Assembly (NCBI GenBank): GCA_046704785.1
Contig: JBJKRF010000054.1
Coordinates: 1-18,388, forward strand
DNA from: JBJKRF01 sp046704785
GTDB lineage: Bacteria > Chloroflexota > Anaerolineae > Anaerolineales > Villigracilaceae
Direction of reading: 5' to 3'
Length of the DNA stretch: 18,388 nucleotides
The translations under genes and the position numbers were made by a program. Positions 1-6,975 of the stretch are shown here, in pieces. The notes under the pieces are model-generated. The model saw nothing but the letters and a program-made list of their open reading frames with translations, was not told where the DNA came from and did not search any database. Position 1 is the first letter of the stretch; each line of letters begins with the position of its first letter.

Positions 1-3000
1 GCGGTGATGGTCAATGGATAGCTGCCGCCCGTGCCTGCGGCAGGCGTCCCGCTCAAGGTAGCCGTGCCATCGCCGTTGTCGCTGAAGGTCACCCCGCTCG
101 GCAGGGCGCCCGTTTCGCTGAGGGTCGTGGCCGTGGGATAGCCCGGCGTGGTCGTGACCGTGAAGGTACCTGCCGTCCCTACCGTGAAGGTCGTATTGTT
201 CACGCTTGTGATGGTTGGCGATTGATTGACCGTCACTGTATCACTACAGGTATTATTCGTTTCATCAGACTCAAGAATATCGTTATCCGGATCGACGGCG
301 CAGGTCCCGGCGCTGCGCGGATTGTCATAAACGCCCGCTACGGTCGGCGTCACCGGAATCTGCACGTCGAAAGCGCCCGTGGTTGCGCCCACCGCCACCG
401 AGCCGCCGGAGGCCGTGCAACTCAGCGTATTCGTGGCAATGCCGCAGTTGATGTTCGCAGAATTGGTGACGTTCGTAACATTGGCAACGCTGACCGATCC
501 ATACGTCAACCCACTGGTGGGCAGATCATCGCTCAGGATAGTCTGGCCGCTGGTGAAATTGGCGGCCAGCGCGTCGGTGTTGGCTACGTGAATCGTCCAG
601 GTCCAACCGGTGGGGAAGCTGGTCGTCCCGCCGACATCGTCCGACTTGGCCGCCGTCAGGTCGGGATGGGGGATCAGGGTGATCGTCGGGTCATTGGGCG
701 CCGCCGTACCCGGATCGTCGGTTAGCACCGTTTGGCTGGGGTCGAAGCTGACGGTGCCCTGGTTTGAAACCTGACCTGTATTGGCCGGCACCAGCGGGTT
801 ATTGATCGTAACGTTAAAGGTGATAACGACGGATTTTCCCAGTGGCAGTGTGCCGACACTCTCATTGATGGTCTCCCCCGACAGCACCGATGCGGGCATC
901 ACCGAGAACAGGTGTGGGCCGCCGCCAATCATGTTGGCAGATGCGGTCTCAATGCCAGATAAAATTTTGGCAAACGTAGCCGGTTTCGAAGCCATCTTGG
1001 GATGGGAAACGTCTGCGAGCGTTCCATTCTGACCCCGTTCTACAGCAACGCTCCCATTGTCAAGAGACCTGGTCGCCATTTCCCCCGCAGAATCTGCCAC
1101 CGGGCCGGGGATGGTGCAGGTGCTGTTGGTGAACGTTGCGCCCGCCGAAATCGAGGCAACGCCGTCGGCGCCGAACGAACCATTTGCGCTGCCCGGGTTC
1201 TGACCTGTATTCCCAACATATGCTTCCATCTGCGCATCGTTGGCCGGGGAGGGCGTCAGCCCATCAATTTGGAATGTACTAGTGACGGTTGTATGATTTT
1301 GACGAAGGCCAATTCCCGGCGCGGTAATCGTGCCGTTGGTGGAACCGGTTGTCGTGTTTCCCGAAACCTTCAGACAGACGGAGGCCCCGGTCGCTTCGGT
1401 ATTGTTCCCAGAGTCGACGCGAATGCCATAAATCGTACCGGACGAAGTCGTTGGCCGGGTTACGATGTTGTTCTGTATGAAGAAAACACCCGTGCCATCC
1501 GCACCACGGATTGTGGAGAGGATGCCATCTCCAGTAGTATTCTGGATGTTATTATCATGGATGTTGAGGTAAAGCGTGGGGGTATCGGTATTGGCAACCG
1601 CCGAATCTGCGCCAGTGTTGATGCCCGGCGAATTGACGGTGTTGTTCGCGTTGATCATATTGTACGAAATGCTACATTTCTCGGTCGCGGTGCCAAACAG
1701 GCTACAGGCGATGCCATCTCCTCGCACATTCGTGATATTGTTCCCCCCGCCAGAACCGCCGATGGTGAAATAGCCTGAACTGCTTTCTCCAATCGTGACC
1801 GCAATTCCATTCGTCCCCAGTCCTGAAGCCCCAGGCCCAGCCCCTGTAATGACATTGTTCTGAATCAACAGAGGACTTGCCAGACTGGCAATGTTGACTG
1901 CCGGCCCCGCGCTGGTATTCCCACCAATCACCTGGATACCCGCGCCATTCGGAAAGTTATTGATCGTATTGTTGCTAATCGTCCCGGCAGTGATCGAGGC
2001 TGCGCTTGCTCCGCGGATCTCCGAGATATTGACAGCCGACCCGAACGAACTGGCTGCACTCGTAGAGCTCGTAAAACTATTCCCCGTTATGGTCAGGTTT
2101 GAGATTGTACCCGCATAATTAAGGATATTGATCCCATCCTGGTATGAGTTATTCAAGGTGTTATTGGTAATCGACACCGTTCCGGAGACGTTGTTCTCCG
2201 TGGACCCGCCTCCATTGAGGTTGAAAGCCACATCTCCGTCGCTGGAGTCGTCTGAGGTATTCACGCCGTCGATGACGCTGTTTGCCAATGTGAAGTTCAC
2301 AACGCTCGTACCAAAAATACCGCTCTTTGCAGCATTGGTAATCTTCATATAGCTGAAAGACGGGCTGGCAACATTCGACAACGAAATGCCGTGACCGCTG
2401 GTGCTCTGGATCGTTCCGCCTGTACAGGTCGATGCGAGCGAGGCGCAGGTTCCATTGTTACCGGTAACCGTAAAACTTCCGGTGGTATTCGTCAGCGCGA
2501 TGCCGTTGGCCGCACCGTTCGCGGAGACACTCGTCAAGGTAAACGTCCCGCCGACGTTTGTAAGCGAGACGGCCGTCCCCGTGGTGGAGGTCACATTGAC
2601 CCCGTCCTTCACGGTGACGCCGCTGATGCTGCCCGAACCGACCAACCCATTGTTCGCACCCGTCGACAGATTCACGGCCAATACGGTTACGCTGTTTGCC
2701 AGTGTAAGCGTATTCGTAATGGTCGGGTTGGAAGTCGCGCCCGGCAAAGTCGGGCTGTTCGGTGCGGGAGTGAAACCTAGCGTGGTCGCATTGAGGGCAT
2801 CGCCTTGCCCAACCAGGCGTTCGTTGGCCTTCAACGTCAGCGCGCCGGTATAATTGCCCGATCCTTGGTAGATGAAGATCACATCGCCAGTAGAGTCTGG
2901 ATTAGCTGTGATGAAGTTCGATAAGCTGGTGTAGGGATGCGAGAATCGGCCATCACAATTCGAGGCGCAGGCGCTGGCATTATTGATGAACCAAACACGA

Positions 3001-3608
3001 TTGGAAACCGTCACCGTTACAGTTCCAACGCTGCTGCCGGTGCTGTTCGACAAAGTATAAGTAAATGTATCAGTACCGGTAAATCCGGCAACGGGTTCGT
3101 AAGTGAACGAACCGTCGGAGGCCACATTGACCGTGCCACCGTTGGCGCTGGTCGTGTCCGAGGCCGTGATCGTTCCCGTTGGGTTCAGGCCCAAATAGTC
3201 GTTGGCGAGCACCCCGGATGCGGCCGGAATCGAGATCGAAAGATTGCCCGTAGCAGTATAGTTATCATCGAACGCAATCGGCGAAACTGCCGCCGAACCG
3301 GGCACGTAGGTTGTGTTGCTATCAATCGTATCGGTATAGGCCAGGTTAGTAGCATCCGCCGTGCCGGTGTTCGAGATTGTGACGGTGTATTTCAGGGTAT
3401 CGCCCGGGCTGGGAACACCGTTGCCATCCGCATCGGTCAGCAGCGTATAGGTCTTCAAGGCTGTGATCACCGGCCCGGCAGCACGCGCAATCGTCAGTGT
3501 GCCGAATGCGCCTGCAAAGGCAAGCGCTATCATCATCAGCCAGCGCCAGGCATGTATTCTGGCCCACAGGACAAACCTGTCCAATTTTGGAAACTTGAAA
3601 AAAGACAT
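1..3608 (-). CDS. Giant exported beta-helix / Ig-like repeat surface protein (C-terminus cut by window edge)
   Basis: One uninterrupted minus-strand frame runs from ATG 3608 through the left edge (1202 codons plus two bases, no stop), so the C-terminus is missing. GGGAG lies 7 bases before the ATG. Residues 1-43 look like a long Sec signal: charged n-region, hydrophobic LMMIALAFAGAFGTLTI, cleavage after ARA. Then, in order: a DUF11-like domain (about 53-110, with SPGDTLKYTVTISNTG), a cadherin/VCBS-like Ig domain (111-201, with GVLAND and GSFTYEP..GFTGTDTFTY), a linker with KANERLVGQGDAL, a long Asn/Thr/Ser/Gly-rich stretch typical of right-handed parallel beta-helices (about 295-800, repeated ITNNT, IQNNV, ISNNT), a CARDB-like domain (about 973-1125, ending ESDETNNTCSDTVTV) and a putative-Ig (He_PIG-like) repeat at the edge. 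Likely a secreted or surface-attached adhesin-like protein. Ligand and anchor are unknown. Domain limits are by eye; the open frame is certain. Confidence 0.85.
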   Translation of the reverse strand, partial: MSFFKFPKLDRFVLWARIHAWRWLMMIALAFAGAFGTLTIARAAGPVITALKTYTLLTDADGNGVPSPGDTLKYTVTISNTGTADATNLAYTDTIDSNTTYVPGSAAVSPIAFDDNYTATGNLSISIPAASGVLANDYLGLNPTGTITASDTTSANGGTVNVASDGSFTYEPVAGFTGTDTFTYTLSNSTGSSVGTVTVTVSNRVWFINNASACASNCDGRFSHPYTSLSNFITANPDSTGDVIFIYQGSGNYTGALTLKANERLVGQGDALNATTLGFTPAPNSPTLPGATSNPTITNTLTLANSVTVLAVNLSTGANNGLVGSGSISGVTVKDGVNVTSTTGTAVSLTNVGGTFTLTSVSANGAANGIALTNTTGSFTVTGNNGTCASLASTCTGGTIQSTSGHGISLSNVASPSFSYMKITNAAKSGIFGTSVVNFTLANSVIDGVNTSDDSSDGDVAFNLNGGGSTENNVSGTVSITNNTLNNSYQDGINILNYAGTISNLTITGNSFTSSTSAASSFGSAVNISEIRGASAASITAGTISNNTINNFPNGAGIQVIGGNTSAGPAVNIASLASPLLIQNNVITGAGPGASGLGTNGIAVTIGESSSGYFTIGGSGGGNNITNVRGDGIACSLFGTATEKCSISYNMINANNTVNSPGINTGADSAVANTDTPTLYLNIHDNNIQNTTGDGILSTIRGADGTGVFFIQNNIVTRPTTSSGTIYGIRVDSGNNTEATGASVCLKVSGNTTTGSTNGTITAPGIGLRQNHTTVTSTFQIDGLTPSPANDAQMEAYVGNTGQNPGSANGSFGADGVASISAGATFTNSTCTIPGPVADSAGEMATRSLDNGSVAVERGQNGTLADVSHPKMASKPATFAKILSGIETASANMIGGGPHLFSVMPASVLSGETINESVGTLPLGKSVVITFNVTINNPLVPANTGQVSNQGTVSFDPSQTVLTDDPGTAAPNDPTITLIPHPDLTAAKSDDVGGTTSFPTGWTWTIHVANTDALAANFTSGQTILSDDLPTSGLTYGSVSVANVTNVTNSANINCGIATNTLSCTASGGSVAVGATTGAFDVQIPVTPTVAGVYDNPRSAGTCAVDPDNDILESDETNNTCSDTVTVNQSPTITSVNNTTFTVGTAGTFTVTTTPGYPTATTLSETGALPSGVTFSDNGDGTATLSGTPAAGTGGSYPLTIT

Positions 3609-3662
3609 AAGAGAACTCCCAAAGAGCGTTGATAAAAGACTTTTCATGTTGACAGGCCATCT

Positions 3663-3715
3663 ATGCCCAAGAATACCCATTGGCGTGCGTCTTGTTCGGG
3701 CACTGTCAATGACAG
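3663..3715 (-). promoter_or_regulatory. Structured leader / operator-like inverted repeats upstream of the surface protein
   Basis: On the plus strand TGCCC-AAGA (3664-3672) can pair with TCTT (3690-3693) and GGGCA (3698-3702), with four unpaired bases between. It abuts CTGTCA-A-TGACAG (3703-3715), a 6-bp palindrome with a one-base centre. Both lie 55-107 bases before the start codon at 3608, where a 5' UTR element or operator would sit. TTGACA inside the palindrome could serve as a -35, but no -10 at normal spacing is seen. It did not match a riboswitch consensus I know. Confidence 0.3.
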
Positions 3716-3929
3716 CTTTCCCTTAAGGATTTATCCGAAAATTAAAGAGGTAGTTTTTGCTGCAACAATCTCACCCGATCTGCAAATCGATCGCCCGGAT
3801 AAGTTCTTAATCCTTGCAAGTACTTGAGAATGTCCAAACACGAACCAGTTGCAAAAAACAATTGATTTCCACAAACGCCGAACGTTTCTTCCGAATAAGA
3901 TTCTGTTCTTTCTTGGAGGGCTAAACCAC

Positions 3930-3961
3930 TCCAGCACGCCCAAGAAGTTGGACGTGCTGGA
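3930..3961 (-). terminator. Strong stem-loop after the tail-collar cluster, probable terminator
   Basis: CCAGCACG (3931-3938) pairs perfectly with CGTGCTGG (3953-3960), extended by one outer T-A pair. After a C/A mismatch, an inner CCAA-GAAG-TTGG hairpin completes it. It lies about 42 bases past the stop of the last Mdp-type gene. No clear T-tract follows on either strand, so it may be a 3'-end-stabilising hairpin instead of a classical intrinsic terminator. Confidence 0.5.
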
Positions 3962-4002
3962 CTAGCTTGTGAAAAACTCAAGGTCTTGTGAGCCAATACG
4001 AC

Positions 4003-4521
4003 TCACGTACGCGGCGGATAAACGCCCTGCAGCGCAATGCAAAAGTAAAAGGTGAGATAGGGCTGCATGTTGTTGTGCGGCTGGTCGCCGCCGGCAGGCG
4101 CAATGGCGTTATCACTAAATTGTGTATTAGTTCCCGTCGTTCCCCAAACCTGAACGCCCACGCCCTGAGCAAACTGCTCATTTGCAGGCTTGGTATCTAT
4201 TCCATCACTCAGCGATGCTGTCAATGTATGCGAATGGGAGGGAATCTCTGACTCAAGCAGAGTCACCGTATCGGACCCGCCGATTTCGCCCAAGTCGTGC
4301 AGCGACAGGCCGGGGCCCTGTCCCGGGTGCATGGGGGCGCGTCCCTGCAGGTTCGGCAGCGCGAAGTTCGATTTGCCGTTGCCACCGTAGGTGGTGCCCA
4401 ACAGCGAGAAAAGCGCCGTATTCTGGCTGAGGGGCAGGAGTTGCCCATCACAAAAGGCCCAGCCCTTGGGAGCAAAGTTAAACGGGAAAATACGAATTTC
4501 GGCAACAAAAGGATCGGCCAT
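4003..4521 (-). CDS. Phage tail-collar domain / Mdp-like protein (third of three)
   Basis: 172 residues, the usual length of stand-alone tail-collar proteins related to the microcystin-dependent protein MdpB. The N-terminus carries the collar signature: EIRIFPFNFAPKGW (about 8-21), CDGQLLP, then LGTTYGGNG and FALPNLQGR. A variable middle (about 85-140) has a His/Ser/Thr-rich stretch (IPSHSHTLTASLSDG), and the end is the conserved PHNNMQPYLTFYFCIALQGVYPP. AAGGAG lies 9 bases before the ATG. There is no signal peptide. In phages this fold sits in tail fibres or short-tail collars, but no tail genes are nearby. It is the last of three head-to-tail paralogues, 84 bp after the second, and probably co-transcribed with it. 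Its cellular role is not established. Confidence 0.85.
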   Translation of the reverse strand: MADPFVAEIRIFPFNFAPKGWAFCDGQLLPLSQNTALFSLLGTTYGGNGKSNFALPNLQGRAPMHPGQGPGLSLHDLGEIGGSDTVTLLESEIPSHSHTLTASLSDGIDTKPANEQFAQGVGVQVWGTTGTNTQFSDNAIAPAGGDQPHNNMQPYLTFYFCIALQGVYPPRT

Positions 4522-4605
4522 GGTTCTTCTTTCTCCTTCGTGAAAAGTTCAAAGTAATCGCTACAACTTATGCCACATTCGTCTGTAAGCGTCCAAAAGC
4601 CATTT

Positions 4606-5115
4606 CTACGTCGGCGAGGGGAAAATGCCGAAGAGCGAAATGATGAAATCGACGCACAGATACGGCTGGAAATTGTTGTGAGGCTGGTTGCCTCCTATCG
4701 AGCCTATAGAATTAGGACTGACCGGCGAAGAGGGAACGTCTGTCCCGTAAGCGCTCACATTAACAACATTTGACGCCGCAGGAACATTATTTTGCGGTGA
4801 AGAAGTAGTCCCAAAGTTGTTTGTTCCTAAAAGGGGATGGGTATGCGCCGGAATCTGATTCACGGCCAGCGTTATTTCTTCGGCACCGCCAGTCTCTGCC
4901 AGGACAAGGCCGTTACCCATGTGAACCGGGATACGGCCTCGCAAATCCGGCAAGGCAAAGGTGGTCTGACCGTCCCCGCCATACGTTGTACCGATCAACT
5001 GAAACAAAGTTTCATATTCCGAAATCGGCAGCAATTGCCCCTCGCAGAACATCCAGCCTGCCGGCGCGAAGTTGCCTGCGAACATCCGAATTTCACCAAC
5101 ATAAGGTTGTGCCAT
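4606..5115 (-). CDS. Phage tail-collar domain / Mdp-like protein (second of three)
   Basis: 169 residues with the same layout as its neighbours: GEIRMFAGNFAPAGW at the N-terminus, CEGQLLPI, LIGTTYGGDGQTTFALPDLRGR (collar domain, about 1-65), IPAHTHPLLG in the middle, then PHNNFQPYLCVDFIISLFGIFP at the end. The C-terminal cysteine is shifted (PYLCVDF) relative to the NFC/YFC position of the two flanking copies, so this copy is the most divergent in its last strand. AAAAGGAG precedes the ATG by 6 bases. Only 12 bp separate it from the upstream paralogue, strongly suggesting one transcript. Function is inferred only by family; a structural or binding protein is more likely than an enzyme. Confidence 0.85.
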   Translation of the reverse strand: MAQPYVGEIRMFAGNFAPAGWMFCEGQLLPISEYETLFQLIGTTYGGDGQTTFALPDLRGRIPVHMGNGLVLAETGGAEEITLAVNQIPAHTHPLLGTNNFGTTSSPQNNVPAASNVVNVSAYGTDVPSSPVSPNSIGSIGGNQPHNNFQPYLCVDFIISLFGIFPSPT

Positions 5116-5127
5116 GTTTTACTCCTT

Positions 5128-5634
5128 TTAGTTTGGCGACGGGAAAATACCCTGCAGCGCGATGCAGAAATTCAACGTCAAGAAGGGTTGCATGTTAAGA
5201 TGCGCCTGACTTCCACCAGTATTTGCTAGTGAAGCCGGAGCCATTGCAACAAGATTCGATGCTACCGCATAGATATTTTGTGGATTGGAAGCAGATAGCA
5301 CAGTGTTGGTATCAGGAGTAAGTGTGGTGGCAGGATTGGTCGAACCATTAAAAGGGTGATTGTGCGTCGGGATCTCCGCGATCGAAAGCGTATGGCTTTG
5401 CTCTCCGCCGCGCTCGCCCAGGGTATGGCTGCTGCCCACGTGAATCGGGGTTCTGGCCTGCAGATCGGGCAGCCCAAAATTTACGCGTCCGTCGCCGCCG
5501 AAAGTAGTACCCAGCAGCGAAAAGAGCGCTTGGTTCTGGTTGATGGGCAAGAGTTGCCCATTACATAACGCCCAGCCTTTCGGTGCAAAGTTAAACGAGA
5601 ATATTCGTATTTCACTTAAAAACGGTTCTGCCAT
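5128..5634 (-). CDS. Phage tail-collar domain / Mdp-like protein (first of three)
   Basis: 168 residues. Collar signature: EIRIFSFNFAPKGW, CNGQLLPI, LGTTFGGDGRVNFGLPDLQAR, then GERGGEQSHTLSIAEIPTHNH, a variable Thr/Asn/Ala-rich middle, and AHLNMQPFLTLNFCIALQGIFP at the C-terminus. A perfect AAGGAG lies 8 bases before the ATG. It is the promoter-proximal member of the three paralogues and follows the DUF6916-like gene by 59 bp. It resembles the third copy more than the second (both read FNFAPKGW and FCIALQG). It is predicted cytoplasmic or exported by a non-Sec route, as no signal is seen. Confidence 0.85.
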   Translation of the reverse strand: MAEPFLSEIRIFSFNFAPKGWALCNGQLLPINQNQALFSLLGTTFGGDGRVNFGLPDLQARTPIHVGSSHTLGERGGEQSHTLSIAEIPTHNHPFNGSTNPATTLTPDTNTVLSASNPQNIYAVASNLVAMAPASLANTGGSQAHLNMQPFLTLNFCIALQGIFPSPN

Positions 5635-5693
5635 GCTTTCGTCTCCTTTTCATAATCCGAACAAGTGTAGGGTACAGTGATTTGAAGCAACAG

Positions 5694-6002
5694 CTACGGC
5701 AGGAGATTAAAAACAGCTTCATATTGGAAGCCGTTTTTATCCTGTGCAACAGGAACAAGGAAAATCGAAAGTTCTCCTAGTTGCGCATGTTTCAGGTTGT
5801 ATATTCCTTGGGGGACAAACCGGTCGGATGGGCCATGAAAGAATAGGGAAAAAGACTCGTTATGCTCTGTCTTTACATGTTCGACAATTTCCGTCAGGTT
5901 TAGACAGAAAGGATGCGTCGGGTCGCTATCCAACGACACATCGAAGTCGGTGCCAACGTATTCGGCCAACAGGGTTGGTCTTAATTGCGCCAACGTCGTC
6001 AT
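5694..6002 (-). CDS. Small DUF6916-like protein of the Mdp cluster
   Basis: 102 residues starting MTTLAQLRPTLLAEYVGTDF, with a beta-rich body (LNLTEIVEH, FSLFFHGPSDRFVPQGIYNL, LGELSIFLVPV, YEAVFNLLP). The pattern '..L..H..LG...LF..P.......Y.A.FN' matches my memory of small proteins annotated DUF6916 that sit beside tail-collar genes in many bacteria. The assignment rests on that context and pattern, not a search. GGGAGAAGAGAG lies just before the ATG. It sits 49 bp after the GNAT gene and 59 bp before the first collar gene, in the same orientation. Function unknown; a small partner or assembly factor of the collar proteins is a guess. Confidence 0.7.
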   Translation of the reverse strand: MTTLAQLRPTLLAEYVGTDFDVSLDSDPTHPFCLNLTEIVEHVKTEHNESFSLFFHGPSDRFVPQGIYNLKHAQLGELSIFLVPVAQDKNGFQYEAVFNLLP

Positions 6003-6051
6003 TGCTCTCTTCTCCCAAGATAACTTGTAACTTGCTACCCAACAACTCGCA

Positions 6052-6561
6052 TTAAGTATGGTTCACGCCTGGAGTCCACATCATCTCATGGTAAACACTG
6101 TTCACTTCTCTGGTTTTCACGAACCCCAGCCGGGTGTACAAACGGATGGCCGGATTGAAAAATTCAACCCGCAAAACGATAGGCAATCCCAACCGGCTAG
6201 CTTCCTCCATCAAATCTCGAATAATCGTTGTCCCAATGCCGGCATTACAGTATTCCGGCAGAAGCGCGATATCCATAATCAACAACTGGCTGTGCAAGCG
6301 CTGAAGGATAAATCTCCCAATGGGAAGACCTTCCCGCTCGATGATTTGATGCACTGCTCCAGGATAGTTCGCCTGATAATGCTTGCACTGGGCCTCAAAC
6401 TGCATTCGTAAAAAAGCTTCCTGCTGTTCAGCAGACCAGTCGACCAACGCCATTTCATCCATGCGAGTGCTGGCGTACACCCGATAGACAAACTCATCAT
6501 CTTTTGCTTCAGCGGGCCGCAGCCTGACTTGCACATTATCAACCAAGAAATCTGTGTTCAT
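6052..6561 (-). CDS. GNAT-family N-acetyltransferase at head of Mdp cluster
   Basis: 169 residues from the ATG at 6561; a longer frame begins at TTG 6567, but ATG MNTDFLVDNVQVRLRP is a more natural GNAT start. No strong ribosome site precedes either, so the start is uncertain. The fold runs VRLRPAEAKDDEFVYRVYAS, a helical middle, the central strand LLIMDIALLPEYCNAGIGTTIIRDLM (motif A, acetyl-CoA pyrophosphate loop, N-A-G-I-G in place of the usual Q/R-x-x-G-x-G/A), then VEFFNPAIRLYTRLGFV (motif B). It would transfer an acetyl group from acetyl-CoA to an unknown amine. Being first in a minus-strand run with the DUF6916-like and three collar genes suggests one of those, or the surface protein, as a substrate, but that is inference. 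Confidence 0.82.
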   Translation of the reverse strand: MNTDFLVDNVQVRLRPAEAKDDEFVYRVYASTRMDEMALVDWSAEQQEAFLRMQFEAQCKHYQANYPGAVHQIIEREGLPIGRFILQRLHSQLLIMDIALLPEYCNAGIGTTIIRDLMEEASRLGLPIVLRVEFFNPAIRLYTRLGFVKTREVNSVYHEMMWTPGVNHT

Positions 6562-6973
6562 TCGCAAATTTGTCAGCCGCAGCGTAGAGGATCATGATGA
6601 GCAAGTTATCTTTATGAAGATAGCAGAGATATTTCAAATTCTTACAGGCAATTCCCGTTACCCAAAGACGGCTCCGCAGACTATTTAAAACCGGGGACAT
6701 TCATAGGGTGCTTTCCAGTTTTTACCGGAAAACACCCCTTATTTACATCTGATTCACGAACGATCCCGAAAGGCTACCGACGGGAATCTTAAATTTTGGC
6801 ATACCGTGATTATAATAATACATTTCAGACCGGATTTCAACATTAAACTCCGTTTTAATCAATATTTATGCCTACGAAATCCCCTGATTTCCTTAAAAAC
6901 TATCGTCAGCAGCCTCGAAAAGTGACCGCGACTGAGAATCCCCCAAAGGCTTCAACGACTTAACCGCAAGCCT
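6562..6973. other. Intergenic region between GNAT and M3 peptidase genes
   Basis: 412 bp, AT-rich, no supportable gene. It should hold the promoter of the minus-strand GNAT/Mdp cluster. A candidate TTGAAA (6630s) with TAAAGA 17 bases on is weak. Inverted repeats: TATCTT-TATG-AAGATA at 6607-6622, an imperfect 11-bp stem at 6706-6737 (GGGTG..TTTCC / GGAAA..CACCC), and an 8-bp stem at 6945-6975 at the end of the M3 gene. Confidence 0.5.
6706..6737. repeat. Imperfect stem-loop in intergenic DNA
   Basis: GGGTGCTTTCC (6706-6716) pairs with GGAAAACACCC (6727-6737) with one C/A mismatch. The loop is about 10 bases. There is no T-run directly after it on the minus strand; a short T-rich stretch follows on the plus strand. 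It lies between two same-strand genes and may mark a transcript end. Confidence 0.35.
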
Positions 6974-6975
6974 TT
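6945..6975 (-). terminator. Possible terminator hairpin overlapping the M3 peptidase stop codon
   Basis: AAAGGCTT (6945-6952) and AAGCCTTT (6968-6975) form a perfect 8-bp inverted repeat with a 15-base loop, one arm overlapping the TAA stop of the M3 gene. What follows on the minus strand is G-rich, not a T-tract, so termination is not certain. Confidence 0.3.

Larger units (their letters stand above)
3609..4002. other. Intergenic region between Mdp cluster and giant surface protein
   Basis: This 394-bp, AT-richer gap holds no gene I can support. It contains the 5' leader of the giant protein (two small inverted repeats at 3663-3703 and 3703-3715) and a strong hairpin at 3930-3961 just past the last tail-collar gene. 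A TTG-initiated minus-strand frame of 84 codons (3742-3996) crosses the hairpin. I could not recognise it. Confidence 0.6.

Noticed and set aside
222..2853. Several plus-strand frames of 70-258 codons over the giant surface protein gene
   Set aside because: They are antisense shadows of one continuous minus-strand frame with clear domain structure; their translations are rich in Arg/Gly/His without any recognisable motif.
4003..5634. Remnant prophage
   Set aside because: Only collar-domain proteins are present; there are no capsid, portal, terminase, tail tube, lysis or integrase genes, and stand-alone Mdp-like clusters are known in non-phage contexts.
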